From the NCBI RefSeq assembly GCF_001519055.1, contig NZ_KQ954289.1, forward strand, positions 124,001 to 188,000: DNA of 64,000 nt, in the 5' to 3' direction. Below the pieces are notes generated by a model that worked only from the letters and a program-made list of their open reading frames with translations, ran no database searches and was not told the DNA's origin. Source of the stretch: Novosphingobium sp. Fuku2-ISO-50 (GTDB lineage: Bacteria; Pseudomonadota; Alphaproteobacteria; Sphingomonadales; Sphingomonadaceae). Position 1 is the first letter of the stretch. Each line of letters begins with the position of its first letter. A program made the translations under genes and the position numbers. Shown one piece after another: positions 18,249 through 27,478 of this stretch.

Positions 18249-20069
18249 TCAGAGTCCGGCTGCGGCCAGCATGGCCGATCCGCCGCGTTCGGCCGGATCG
18301 GCATGCGCGCGCATCAGCGCAAACAATTCGCGCCCGACGCCCATCGCCTCGATCGGCGCCGGGGCGGGCTCGCGCGCAGCCCATGCATCGGCATCGACCA
18401 GCGCGGTCAGCTCGCCGCTTTCCGCGCAGACCCGCACCAGATCGCCATCGCGCAGCAGCGCGAGCGCGCCGCCCCGTTTCGCTTCGGGCGAAACGTGGAT
18501 GGCTGCCGGGACTTTGCCCGAAGCGCCCGACATGCGCCCGTCGGTGACCAGCGCGACGCGAAACCCGCGATCCTGCAGCACGCCGAGCGACGGTGTCAGT
18601 TTGTGCAATTCGGGCATGCCATTGGCGGCCGGGCCCTGAAACCGCACGACGACGACGACATCGCGTTCAAGCTCGCCCGCCTTGAACGCGCGGATGACGT
18701 CATCCTGATCGGAAAAGACCCGCGCCGGAGCCTCGATCGTCCAGCGCGCGCGGTCCACCGCGCTGACCTTGATCGTGCCGCGCCCGAGATTGCCCTTGAG
18801 CAGGCGCAAGCCGCCTTCGGGCTGAAACGGGGCCGAAGCGGGGCGCAACAGCGCGGCATCGGCGCTGGCTTCGGGCGCCGGGGTCCAGCGCAGGACATCG
18901 CCATCGAGCACCGGCTGCTGCGCACCCTGCCCAAGCGATGCACCATAGACCGTGCGAATATCGTCATGTGCCAGCCCCGCGCCGACCAGTTCGCGGATGA
19001 CATAAGGCATCCCGCCTGCCGCCGCGAACGCGTTCACATCGCCCGCGCCATTGGGGTAGACGTTCGCAATCAACGGAACCGCGCGCGACAGTTCGTCCAT
19101 GTCGTCCCAGTCGATCTGTACCCCGGCGGCGCGGGCGATCGCGGGCAGATGGATGACGTGGTTGGTCGATCCGCCGGTTGCGAGCAGGCCGATGATCGCG
19201 TTGACGATCGCCTTTTCATCGACACAGGCGCCGAGCGGGCGATAATCGTCGCCGCCCCAGCCGATCTGCGTGATGCGATGCGTTGCCGCGCGGGTCAGTT
19301 CCTGGCGCAGCTTCGTCCCCGGTGCGATAAAGCTCGATCCGGGCATGTGCAGCCCCATCATTTCCATCATCATCTGATTGGAATTGGCAGTGCCGTAAAA
19401 GGTGCAAGTGCCCGCCGCGTGATAGCTTTCGCTTTCGCTTTCGAGCAGTTCGTCGCGCCCGACCTTGCCTTCGGCATAAAGCTGGCGAATGCGCACCTTT
19501 TCCTTGTTGGGCAGGCCCGACGGCATCGGCCCCGCCGGCACGAGGATCGTCGGCAAATGGCCAAAGCGCAAGGCGCCGATCAGCAGCCCCGGCACGATCT
19601 TGTCGCAAATGCCGAGCAGCAGCGCGCCTTCGAACATCGCGTGGCTCAGCCCGATGGCCGCGCTCATCGCGATCGTGTCGCGGCTGAACAGCGACAGTTC
19701 CATCGAGGGCTGCCCCTGGGTCACCCCGTCGCACATCGCCGGAACCCCGCCCGCGACTTGCGCCGTCGCGCCGACTTCGCGGGCGAACAGTTTGATCTGG
19801 TCGGGGTAGCGGCCATACGGCTGATGCGCCGAAAGCATGTCGTTATAGGCCGTGACGATGCCGATGTTCATCGCCTTGCCCGCGCGGATTGCCGGTTTGT
19901 CATCGCCCGCAGCGGCAAATCCATGCGCCAGATTACCGCACGACAATTGCGGACGATTGAGCCCCTGTTCGCGCGCGCGGTGGATCAGGTCGAGATAGGC
20001 GGCGCGGGTTTGCGCCGAACGCGCAACGATGCGGTCGGTAACGCGCGCGACAACGGGATGAAGAGCCAT
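18249..20069 (-). CDS. edd: Phosphogluconate dehydratase
   Basis: Iron-sulfur dehydratase turning 6-phosphogluconate into KDPG, the first dedicated Entner-Doudoroff step. Blocks typical of the IlvD/Edd family include [40 protein letters not shown] and PGTCTF-type [20 protein letters not shown]; the cysteines would ligate the cluster. The ATG at 20069 has GGAG at 6 nt and overlaps the pgl stop by one base (TGATG). An ATG three bases upstream has too short a spacing. It is 606 aa, as in the family. eda (KDPG aldolase) is not in the window. Confidence 0.96.
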   Translation of the reverse strand: MALHPVVARVTDRIVARSAQTRAAYLDLIHRAREQGLNRPQLSCGNLAHGFAAAGDDKPAIRAGKAMNIGIVTAYNDMLSAHQPYGRYPDQIKLFAREVGATAQVAGGVPAMCDGVTQGQPSMELSLFSRDTIAMSAAIGLSHAMFEGALLLGICDKIVPGLLIGALRFGHLPTILVPAGPMPSGLPNKEKVRIRQLYAEGKVGRDELLESESESYHAAGTCTFYGTANSNQMMMEMMGLHMPGSSFIAPGTKLRQELTRAATHRITQIGWGGDDYRPLGACVDEKAIVNAIIGLLATGGSTNHVIHLPAIARAAGVQIDWDDMDELSRAVPLIANVYPNGAGDVNAFAAAGGMPYVIRELVGAGLAHDDIRTVYGASLGQGAQQPVLDGDVLRWTPAPEASADAALLRPASAPFQPEGGLRLLKGNLGRGTIKVSAVDRARWTIEAPARVFSDQDDVIRAFKAGELERDVVVVVRFQGPAANGMPELHKLTPSLGVLQDRGFRVALVTDGRMSGASGKVPAAIHVSPEAKRGGALALLRDGDLVRVCAESGELTALVDADAWAAREPAPAPIEAMGVGRELFALMRAHADPAERGGSAMLAAAGL

Positions 20070-20704
20070 CATTCGCTCCAATAGATCGTGACAGGCGGGC
20101 CGTCGCCGCGCAGGAAATCGGATACCGGATAGGCGTCGTCCCCGGCCAGCGCGCGCTCGATCAGCGCGCGCTTTGCTGCGCCGGTCACGACGAGGATGAT
20201 TTCCCTGCTCGCTTTCAACGCCTTCTTGTTGAGCGTCAGCCGGTCGAACGGGGCCTCGGGCGGCAAAGGGATCGGCGTCGTGGCAATCACTGTCGGGCCG
20301 GGCACTGTCGGGCCGGGGCGCAGCACGGTCTGCATGTGGGGAAAGATCGAGGCGACATGGCCATCCTCGCCCATGCCCAGCCAGACGAGATCAAATGGCG
20401 CGACCGGGGCGCCCTCTTCCAGCCGTTCGAATTTCGCGCCCGAACCCCCGAGCGCCGCATGGATCTTGCCGAAATTCGATGCCGGATGATCGTCGGGCAC
20501 GCGGCGATCGTCGGTCAGCGCGATCGTCACGCCCGACCAGTCGAGAGCGCGGTCCGCCAGAAGGGCAAGCACCTTGAGCGGGGTCGATCCCCCGGTAAAG
20601 GCGATCCGCTTTGCGCCGCCTCCGCGTACTTCGGCCTCGATCCGCGCGGCCACTGCCGCCGCATCGCCAGGCTCGGCCCAGATGACAGGGGGGCGCCTAG
20701 TCAT
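20069..20704 (-). CDS. pgl: 6-phosphogluconolactonase
   Basis: Hydrolyses 6-phosphogluconolactone to 6-phosphogluconate. DevB/SOL-type sequence: [55 protein letters not shown] and [11 protein letters not shown]. It is 211 aa. It overlaps the zwf end by 8 bp and edd by 1 bp, so the operon is tightly coupled. A 15-bp perfect duplication at 20288-20317 lengthens the loop [16 protein letters not shown] after the SIFP motif. Confidence 0.95.
   Translation of the reverse strand: MTRRPPVIWAEPGDAAAVAARIEAEVRGGGAKRIAFTGGSTPLKVLALLADRALDWSGVTIALTDDRRVPDDHPASNFGKIHAALGGSGAKFERLEEGAPVAPFDLVWLGMGEDGHVASIFPHMQTVLRPGPTVPGPTVIATTPIPLPPEAPFDRLTLNKKALKASREIILVVTGAAKRALIERALAGDDAYPVSDFLRGDGPPVTIYWSE
20288..20317. 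repeat. Two 15-bp tandem repeats inside pgl
   Basis: CACTGTCGGGCCGGG occurs twice in direct succession, in frame. Read on the minus strand it encodes the doubled PGPTV segment. Confidence 0.93.
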
Positions 20705-22142
20705 TCCAGCTTCTGCCGTCGCGTTCGGTCAGCGCGATCGCCGCATTGGGGCCCCAGCCGCCTGCAGTATACGGTTTCACTTCGTCATCGCCGGTGGCCC
20801 AGGATTGGCGGATAGCGTCGATCCATTTCCATTGCGCCTCGACTTCATCGCGGCGCACGAACAGCGTCTGCTCGCCCTCGATCAGGTCGAGCAACAGGCG
20901 TTCATAGGCAATGCGGCGGCGCGCCTTGGCAAAGGCCGTGGTCAGCGACAGGTCGAGATTGACCTCGCGCAGCACCACCCCGGCCCGATCGAGCCCCGGC
21001 TCCTTGGCCATGACCTGCAGGCGCACGTATTCTTCGGGTTGCAGCCGGATGACCAGCCGATTGGCGCGCGGACGCCCGCCGCGCGTGGCAAAGATATTGT
21101 GCGGCACATCCTTGAAATGGACGACGATCTCGCTGCGCCGCTCGGCCAGGCGCTTGCCGTGGCGCAGATAGAACGGCACCCCCTGCCAGCGCCAGTTGTC
21201 GATATGGGCCTTGATCGCGACGAAGGTTTCGGTGTCCGAGGGCTGGCCCAGATCGTCGCAATAGCCCGCGACCGCTTGCCCCTGAACGGCGCCCGCCCGA
21301 TACTGCCCCCGCACCATCTCTTCGGGCTTGACCGGGCGCAAGGCGCGCAACAGCTTGACCTTTTCATCGCGGATCGAGGTCGCGTCGTAATCGCACGGCG
21401 GCTCCATCGCGGTCAGCGCGAGCAATTGCAGCATGTGGTTCTGCACCATGTCGCGCAAGGCGCCGGTGTCGTCATAGAACCCCTTGCGCCCTTCGAGCCC
21501 GACCGTCTCGCTGACCGTGATCTGCACATGGTCGATATGTGCGGCGTTCCACAGCGGCTCGAACAGGACATTGCCAAAGCGCAGCGCCATCAGGTTCTGC
21601 ACCGTTTCCTTGCCGAGATAATGGTCGATGCGGAAAATCTGCGCTTCGCTGAAACCGGCGGCGACCGCGTCATTGATCCGCGCACTGCTCGCCAGATCGT
21701 TGCCCAGCGGCTTTTCAAGCCCGATGCGCACCTGATCATGGGCAAGCCCGGCGCGGCGCAGCCCCTCGATGGTCGGCTCGAACAAGGCGGGCGCGGTGGA
21801 CAGGAAAATGGCAAGCCCCCCCGACGTATCGCCCAACTTTGCCGCCAGGGCGCCGAACCCGTCGATCTGCGAGGCATCGAGCGCCTGATACTGCAGCCGG
21901 TCGAGAAATCCGCTGACCCGGGCCGCGTCCTTGCGGTCATCGGGCAGAAATTCGTCGAGCGCGGCCTGGGCAAAAGCGCGAAAGCCCGCGTCATCAAGGT
22001 CGGACCGTGCCGTGCCGACGATGCGCAAGCCCGGCGCAATCAGATCGTCTTCGTGCAACGCAAACAGCGAGGGCAGCAACATGCGGCGAGACAGGTCGCC
22101 CGTTGCGCCAAACAGCAGCAGGGCGGAACAGCTTGTCGCCAT
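20697..22142 (-). CDS. zwf: Glucose-6-phosphate 1-dehydrogenase
   Basis: Oxidises glucose-6-phosphate to the lactone, reducing NADP. The N-terminal LLLFGATGDLSRRMLLPSLFAL is the nucleotide-binding motif. The active-site signature RIDHYLGKETVQNLMALRFGN is intact, and NHMLQLLALTAMEPP follows. It is 481 aa. First gene of zwf-pgl-edd-glk. The leader region upstream (22228-22264) holds three short palindromes that may control the operon. Confidence 0.97.
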   Translation of the reverse strand: MATSCSALLLFGATGDLSRRMLLPSLFALHEDDLIAPGLRIVGTARSDLDDAGFRAFAQAALDEFLPDDRKDAARVSGFLDRLQYQALDASQIDGFGALAAKLGDTSGGLAIFLSTAPALFEPTIEGLRRAGLAHDQVRIGLEKPLGNDLASSARINDAVAAGFSEAQIFRIDHYLGKETVQNLMALRFGNVLFEPLWNAAHIDHVQITVSETVGLEGRKGFYDDTGALRDMVQNHMLQLLALTAMEPPCDYDATSIRDEKVKLLRALRPVKPEEMVRGQYRAGAVQGQAVAGYCDDLGQPSDTETFVAIKAHIDNWRWQGVPFYLRHGKRLAERRSEIVVHFKDVPHNIFATRGGRPRANRLVIRLQPEEYVRLQVMAKEPGLDRAGVVLREVNLDLSLTTAFAKARRRIAYERLLLDLIEGEQTLFVRRDEVEAQWKWIDAIRQSWATGDDEVKPYTAGGWGPNAAIALTERDGRSWND

Positions 22143-22227
22143 CTTGGCATATCTCCCGGAGTTGTCCCCGGACGGATCCAGCCGGGGCCGTGCCTGCCCT
22201 AGAGGCGAAACGTCTTGCGTAAAACAT

Positions 22228-22264
22228 GCATAAGTATGCGGTTCATAGCTATGCGCATTTATGC
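22228..22264. promoter_or_regulatory. Array of three palindromes upstream of zwf
   Basis: GCATA-AG-TATGC (22228-22239), CATAGCTATG (22244-22253) and GCAT-TT-ATGC (22255-22264) follow one another within 37 bp, about 90-120 bp upstream of the zwf start. The AT-rich tract contrasts with its surroundings. It may be a promoter/operator for the Entner-Doudoroff operon. It does not match the HexR consensus I know. Confidence 0.45.
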
Positions 22265-22272
22265 GTCAGACG

Positions 22273-22617
22273 CTACCGTTTGCGTCGGGGCGCAGTTGGC
22301 GCGTCAAAATCGGGCGCCTTTTCCGCGACCCAGCCAAGAAAGCGCACGATCTCGGGATGCTCGATCAGCTTGTCGCGATCGCCCCCGCTCCGCGCGAGTT
22401 CGGCATTGGTAAAGACCGTCTCGATCGTGCGGCGGCAGATCGGATGCACCGCCACGGTGGCCCGCCCTCCCCGACTTTTCGGCACGGGATGATAGCGATC
22501 GACCTGCTCGCCGAGCGGGCGAAGGCACAACCAACAGGTCGGCGCGGGGGCTGCGGGGGCCGCGTCTTCTTCAAGATCAAGGTATTGTCTGCGTTTTTTT
22601 GACATGCTTGCGTTCAT
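22273..22617 (-). CDS. HNH endonuclease-like small protein
   Basis: About 114 residues. The core is a zinc-finger-like CWLCLRPLGE, then RYHPVPKSRGGRATVAVHPICRRTIETVF and a C-terminal helix FLGWVAEKAPDF. This is the HNH pattern (CxxC, HPVPKSRGG, H-P-C), but the first His of the usual HHPVP pair is Tyr, so nuclease activity is doubtful. Two ATGs (22617 and 22605) are possible starts and neither has a strong ribosome site. It stands alone between zwf and a membrane protein gene, both on the same strand. Confidence 0.65.
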   Translation of the reverse strand: MNASMSKKRRQYLDLEEDAAPAAPAPTCWLCLRPLGEQVDRYHPVPKSRGGRATVAVHPICRRTIETVFTNAELARSGGDRDKLIEHPEIVRFLGWVAEKAPDFDAPTAPRRKR

Positions 22618-22866
22618 TTCCGTGGTGCCGGCCTTGATTGGCGATTTCGCTGACAGGGCGAAGCCGAACGCGCCTTCGGGAGGGCGCATGACTACTGTAC
22701 CACACGACAAGACGGCAAGCCCGGTCTCGCCCGTCACGACGCGGCAATCGGCCGAAGGACCGCTGCGACCCCTTTCGCCGTGCACGGACCTTTGCACGGG
22801 CATGTCCGCTCCAGCGGCGGATCGCTCGTGTCCTCCGCTTTTCCGGATGCCGTGACGGGAGAGGAT

Positions 22867-24393
22867 TTACTTCGGATCGATGCTGCTGTCGCGCCCGGTG
22901 ACGCCATCCGGCCATGGCCCGTCCCAGCAGTGCCGCGGCTCTACCGGTCGCACCAGGGTAAAGCGCTTTGGCCGGATCATCTTCGGCAGGCTGGATACCG
23001 GCGCGACGTAAGTGGGGGCCCCTCCGGGCACCACGCCCATGTAACTGCACTGTACGCGAGGCGAAGCGGGCCACATCAGCGCCCTGCCGATTTCGCCGAG
23101 GGGCGTTATCAGCCCCACAGCCAATACGACAAGGATCAGCCACCTTGCCTTGCGCTGGGCTGCGCGATCGTCCTGTGGTCCATCTTCCGCCAAAATCGCC
23201 GCCATCATCACGGACAGTATCGCCAGTGCAGGAATGCTCGCGCGCATGATGAAATCCGAGGAATCGCCCACCCGTCCCAGTGGAATGATCGCAAGCATGG
23301 CCACGACCAGCATCGTCGCCGTGCCCCCGAATCGCAACTGCCGCCGCGTCAGCCGCAGGGCATAGAAATAGCCTCCGACTTCGAGGGTCAGAAAGATGCC
23401 GTAAACCCACCAGTTGAGCGAAGCTCCCCCGGCACCCACCGCGCCGCTGTTGGCTGTCAGGTACAGCAGCCCGGGCAGGCTGATTGCTCCCGCAAGGGCG
23501 GGCCACAGTATCATGCCGGGAGTCAGGTCGCGTCGAATCGCTGTCGACAGGAAGGCATGGGCAGCAAGAGGCACGCATCCCATCAACGCAAGCGGGGAAA
23601 GCAGCGCGAGCAGCGGCATTACCGCAAACAGCGCAATCGCCGGGGCCCGCTTTCTCAGCCACAAAAGATACAGCATGGCAAAGAGCCACCCTGTCATGGC
23701 ATGTTGAGGAACCCAGAATGCTTGGGTGACATGGGAGGAATATTGCAGGTTCGACCACTGTTCGAGATGCAGCGAAAGCGGATGGCGAATCAGAATTTGC
23801 CCAAATACGTCCATGCCGCTGAAGCCGACGAACACGCCCAGGGCAATCGCCCGCTGTCGCCGTTCGGCAAACAGCCCCGACCCCAGCGCCAGGATCAGCG
23901 CCAGCATCACGGTGTTCTGCGCCAGCAAGGCGACTTCGGCAGCATAGCTGCCCGCCCATTTGCCAATCAACGCCGGAAGCAAATACATCCCGAGAGGCGC
24001 GCGCAAGATTTTTGCGCCCAAAGGCTGATCATAAGCAAAAGGCCAGGAAAATCGCGCCAGATCTCCCAGCACTGCATTTCGAACCTGCCAATCGGTGTTG
24101 GCATAGAAAAATCGACCCTCACCTCCCAGCAGGAGCAGGCAAAAGGCGACCGCCAAACATGCACCAAGCGTCTCTGCCGACACGCGTCCCGGCCATTGTG
24201 CGCGCCAAACGGCCCAGCCAATCGCTCCGCAACCGGTCAGCGCGACGAACGACCACCACAGCGGCATCGCCAAAAAAGCCCACAAGGCGGCCTGCATGGC
24301 GACCAAAATGCCAAAAAGCATGAAAAAGATTGCCCGCGGGCTCAGGCCATGAATGGGACGCGGGCGATCAATGTCGAAAGTCTCGGGAATCAT
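22867..24393 (-). CDS. Polytopic membrane protein, function unknown
   Basis: About 508 residues with some 10-12 hydrophobic helices. A large loop after the second or third helix carries FFYANTDWQVRNAVLGDLAR and WPFAYDQPLG; aromatic/acidic loops like this are common in GT-C type glycosyltransferases, but no defining motif is certain. A polar C-terminal tail with CSYMGVVPGG follows the last helix. The start is uncertain: MIPETFDID at 24393 is chosen because the first helix follows soon after, but further in-frame ATGs lie up to 24549 and none has a clear ribosome site. Confidence 0.6.
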   Translation of the reverse strand: MIPETFDIDRPRPIHGLSPRAIFFMLFGILVAMQAALWAFLAMPLWWSFVALTGCGAIGWAVWRAQWPGRVSAETLGACLAVAFCLLLLGGEGRFFYANTDWQVRNAVLGDLARFSWPFAYDQPLGAKILRAPLGMYLLPALIGKWAGSYAAEVALLAQNTVMLALILALGSGLFAERRQRAIALGVFVGFSGMDVFGQILIRHPLSLHLEQWSNLQYSSHVTQAFWVPQHAMTGWLFAMLYLLWLRKRAPAIALFAVMPLLALLSPLALMGCVPLAAHAFLSTAIRRDLTPGMILWPALAGAISLPGLLYLTANSGAVGAGGASLNWWVYGIFLTLEVGGYFYALRLTRRQLRFGGTATMLVVAMLAIIPLGRVGDSSDFIMRASIPALAILSVMMAAILAEDGPQDDRAAQRKARWLILVVLAVGLITPLGEIGRALMWPASPRVQCSYMGVVPGGAPTYVAPVSSLPKMIRPKRFTLVRPVEPRHCWDGPWPDGVTGRDSSIDPK

Positions 24394-24872
24394 AAAATGC
24401 AAGCGACCACATTTCGGAATGGGCCGCAAGACATGCATCGGCAGGCGCTTCATAATCGTTACCGGGAATGAAATAGTCACTCCGGTTTGCCAACCTCGCA
24501 TCGCCCCGATTTGCAGCCCCATCCGGGACTTGGGCAGAATCTGCCCCAACGCGTGCGGTTACACCGCTTTTCCGATGATTTTGTGCCGAATTCAGCAAAT
24601 TTCAAGCCTTTTGGTTGTCTGTCGTGGGCAGCCATCATGAGCCCTGGTTTGATGAGGTGCAGGCCCGCGCTGCGGACTATGCCATGCGAAGGATTTTCCC
24701 GGCGCGATGATCTGGCGCGGCATGGTTACGGGGGCAACCGGACCAAGAGCGGTCGAAGTTTGTTCGTTTAGCAAATCCTAAGCATTTTTCGGTCTATTGA
24801 CGGTTATCGATCCGAAACACTTGCACATGCGGAGTCTGCCGTAGTGGGCATCAATAAGACGGGATACGGGGC
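24394..24872. other. Non-coding interval between the membrane protein gene and cpaF
   Basis: About 480 bp between divergent genes, noticeably richer in A+T than the flanks, especially 24560-24830. The first 150 bp could belong to the N-terminus of the membrane protein if an upstream start is used. A TTGACG at 24797-24802 is a possible -35 for cpaF, but the -10 is weak. No gene or RNA recognised. Confidence 0.5.
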
Positions 24873-26390
24873 ATGAGCGCATTTGGTCGCAAGGCTGGTA
24901 CGGGCGGAGGAAGCGCGGCGATGCGCCCTTCGTTCGGCGTTGCCCGGCCGATGAAAGGCAATGACAGCGCCGCGCCGTTGAGCCCGGCGGCGGGCGCCGT
25001 GCCAGTGCCCGGCAATGACGGACGCAGCTTCGAACCGGGCGATGCCAACGGCAGGAATTCCGACGCGCTGGCGCGGCTGGCTGATCGGGTCAATCAGGTC
25101 GTTGAAAATCATCACCATGCCGAAGGGTTCGAAGCCTCGGTCCACAAGATCAAGGAACAGGTGCTGCCGCATCTGCTCGAACGCGTCGATCCCGAAGCGG
25201 CGGCCACCCTGACCAAGGAAGAGCTGTCCGAGGAATTCCGCCCGATCATCATGGAAGTGCTGGCCGAGCTGAAAGTCACGCTCAACCGGCGCGAACAGTT
25301 CGCGCTGGAAAAAGTGCTGATCGACGAATTGCTCGGGTTTGGGCCACTGGAAGAATTGCTCAACGACCCCGATGTGTCGGACATCATGGTCAACGGGCCC
25401 GACCAGACCTATATCGAAAAAAAGGGCAAGCTGACGCTCGCGCCGATCCGGTTTCGCGACGAAAATCACTTGTTCCAGATCGCTCAGCGGATCTGCAACC
25501 AGGTCGGTCGCCGCGTCGATCAGACCACCCCGCTGGCCGACGCCCGCCTCAAGGACGGCAGCCGCGTCAACGTCATCGTCCCGCCCCTGTCCTTGCGCGG
25601 CACCGCGATCTCGATTCGCAAATTCTCCGAAAAGCCGATCACGCTCGACATGTTGCGCGATTTCGGTTCGATGAGCGACAAGATGTGCACCGCGCTGAAA
25701 ATCGCGGGCGCCAGCCGGATGAATATCGTCATTTCAGGCGGTACGGGCTCGGGCAAGACGACCATGCTCAACGCCATGTCCAAGATGATCGATCCGGGCG
25801 AGCGCGTGCTGACGATCGAAGACGCCGCCGAACTTCGCCTGCAACAGCCGCACTGGCTTCCGCTTGAAACCCGCCCGCCAAACCTTGAAGGTCAGGGCGC
25901 GATCACCATCGGCGATCTCGTCAAGAACGCGCTGCGTATGCGTCCTGACCGGATCATCCTCGGCGAAATTCGCGGCGCGGAATGTTTCGACCTGCTTGCC
26001 GCGATGAACACCGGCCACGACGGTTCGATGTGTACGCTTCACGCCAACAGCCCGCGCGAATGCCTGGGCCGTATGGAAAACATGATCCTGATGGGCGACA
26101 TCAAGATCCCCAAGGAAGCGATCAGCCGCCAGATCGCCGAATCCGTCGATCTTATCGTTCAGGTCAAGCGCTTGCGCGATGGCTCGCGCCGGACCACCAA
26201 CATCACCGAAGTGATCGGGATGGAAGGCGATGTCATCGTGACGCAGGAACTGTTCAAGTTCGAATATCTCGATGAAAGCGACGACGGAACGATCATCGGC
26301 GAATTCCGCCCAGCGGGTCTGCGCCCTTATACGCTGGAAAAGGCCCGGCAATACGGTTTCGATCAGGCCTTCCTCGAAGCCTGCCTGTGA
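24873..26390 (+). CDS. cpaF: CpaF/TadA-type secretion ATPase
   Basis: AAA-type ATPase that powers Flp pilus assembly in Tad systems. A low-complexity Gly/Ala-rich N-terminus of about 60 residues is followed by the CpaF N-domain (LLDELLGFGPLEELLNDPDVSDIMVNG family pattern), Walker A in SGGTGSGKTTMLNAM, the Asp box RVLTIEDAAELRL, Walker B RPDRIILGEIRGAEC and the His box MNTGHDGSMCTLHANSPRE. At 505 aa it is full length. Other cpa/tad genes are not adjacent; the nearest candidate substrate is the Flp pilin at 9869. The stop codon is the first three bases of a 20-bp tandem repeat. Confidence 0.93.
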   Translation: MSAFGRKAGTGGGSAAMRPSFGVARPMKGNDSAAPLSPAAGAVPVPGNDGRSFEPGDANGRNSDALARLADRVNQVVENHHHAEGFEASVHKIKEQVLPHLLERVDPEAAATLTKEELSEEFRPIIMEVLAELKVTLNRREQFALEKVLIDELLGFGPLEELLNDPDVSDIMVNGPDQTYIEKKGKLTLAPIRFRDENHLFQIAQRICNQVGRRVDQTTPLADARLKDGSRVNVIVPPLSLRGTAISIRKFSEKPITLDMLRDFGSMSDKMCTALKIAGASRMNIVISGGTGSGKTTMLNAMSKMIDPGERVLTIEDAAELRLQQPHWLPLETRPPNLEGQGAITIGDLVKNALRMRPDRIILGEIRGAECFDLLAAMNTGHDGSMCTLHANSPRECLGRMENMILMGDIKIPKEAISRQIAESVDLIVQVKRLRDGSRRTTNITEVIGMEGDVIVTQELFKFEYLDESDDGTIIGEFRPAGLRPYTLEKARQYGFDQAFLEACL

Positions 26391-26459
26391 TTTTTCGTGC
26401 CGGGACTTGATTTTTCCTGCCGGAATTTGATTTTCCCTGCCGGAATTTGATTTTTCTGG
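26388..26459 (+). repeat. 20-bp tandem repeat starting at the cpaF stop codon
   Basis: Three full units (26388-26407, 26408-26427, 26428-26447) and a 12-bp partial fourth have the consensus TGATTTTTCCTGCCGGAATT with a few substitutions. Each unit begins TGA. Not a hairpin terminator by itself. Confidence 0.92.
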
Positions 26460-26532
26460 TCGAGGCGCTGCACAAAAGGGGGCGCGGGTTTTGCTTGATC
26501 CGCGCGCCGTCGCGCCCCTAGGGCGGTCGGCA

Positions 26533-27474
26533 ATGGCGTCTTCCCCCGATCATCACATTCGCGCGCTGCACCCCGGGCCGCCGATCGAACAGCGCCCGAT
26601 GCTGGCGCTGGGGCTGCGGCTGGGCTCGGCATTTCTGTTTTCGGTCGTTCTGCTGCTGATCAAGCTGACCGGCGATCGCGGCGTCTGGTTTCCCGAAACG
26701 CTGGTCTGGCGGCAAGTGGTGCCGAGCGCTCTGCTGCTGGGCTGGCTGGTCGGGCACGGGCAATTGCACCGGTTGCGCACCGCGCGGCCCTGGGTCCATG
26801 CCCGGCGCGCGGCGATCGGGTCGGTCGGCATGTTCATGACTTTGGGCGTGGTGCTGTTGCTGCCCTTGGCCGAAGCGACCGTGCTGGGGTTTACCGCGCC
26901 GATCTTTGCGGTGATCCTGTCGGTGCTGGTGCTGCATGAACGCGTCGGAGTCTGGCGCATCGGCGCGGTCGTGCTCGGGCTGATCGGGGTGGTGATCATG
27001 GCCAATCCGAGCCAGTCGCACTTGCCGTTGTTCGGGCTGGCCGTCGGGGTCGGTGCGGCGTTCATGGTCGCGCTGGTGTCGATCCAGTTGCGCGATCTGG
27101 GCCGCACCGAAGAGCCGGTGACAATCGTGTTCTATTTCTCGGCGATGAGCGCACCCGTGCTCGCGCTGCTGCTGCCCTTTGCGCCGGGCGGCCACGACCG
27201 GCCGTTTCACCACGATGCGATCACCTGGCTGATGATCGGCGGGATCGGGCTGTTCGGCATGTTTTCCCAACTGCTGATGACTGCGGCGTTGCGTTATGGG
27301 CGGGTGTCGAGCGTGATCGTGATGGATTATGCGCAGTTCGGCTGGTCGTTGCTGTGGGGCTGGCTGGTGTTCGATCATTTGCCGCCGGCGAGCACCTGGC
27401 TGGGCGCACCGGCGATCATCGCGGCAGGGGCGATCATCGCGCGGCGCGAACATCTGCGCGCCACACGATCCTGA
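26533..27474 (+). CDS. EamA/DMT-superfamily transporter
   Basis: A 313-residue integral membrane protein with about ten helices arranged as two EamA halves. Typical segments are FMTLGVVLLLPLAEATVLGFTAPIFAVILS with LHERVGVWRIGAVVLGLIGVVIM in the first half, and MTAALRYGRVSSVIVMDYAQFGWSLLWGW in the second. Family members export metabolites or take up small solutes; the substrate cannot be read from sequence. The ATG at 26533 leaves a 25-residue cytosolic leader. It follows cpaF on the same strand but is separated by the repeat and about 70 bp. Confidence 0.87.
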   Translation: MASSPDHHIRALHPGPPIEQRPMLALGLRLGSAFLFSVVLLLIKLTGDRGVWFPETLVWRQVVPSALLLGWLVGHGQLHRLRTARPWVHARRAAIGSVGMFMTLGVVLLLPLAEATVLGFTAPIFAVILSVLVLHERVGVWRIGAVVLGLIGVVIMANPSQSHLPLFGLAVGVGAAFMVALVSIQLRDLGRTEEPVTIVFYFSAMSAPVLALLLPFAPGGHDRPFHHDAITWLMIGGIGLFGMFSQLLMTAALRYGRVSSVIVMDYAQFGWSLLWGWLVFDHLPPASTWLGAPAIIAAGAIIARREHLRATRS

Positions 27475-27478
27475 AAGC

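Noticed and set aside
18132..22202. Long plus-strand frames opposite glk, edd, pgl and zwf
   Set aside because: Fully covered by a classic operon with catalytic motifs on the other strand.
24592..24774. Short minus-strand frame in the interval before cpaF
   Set aside because: About 60 residues without domain, ribosome site or hydrophobic pattern.
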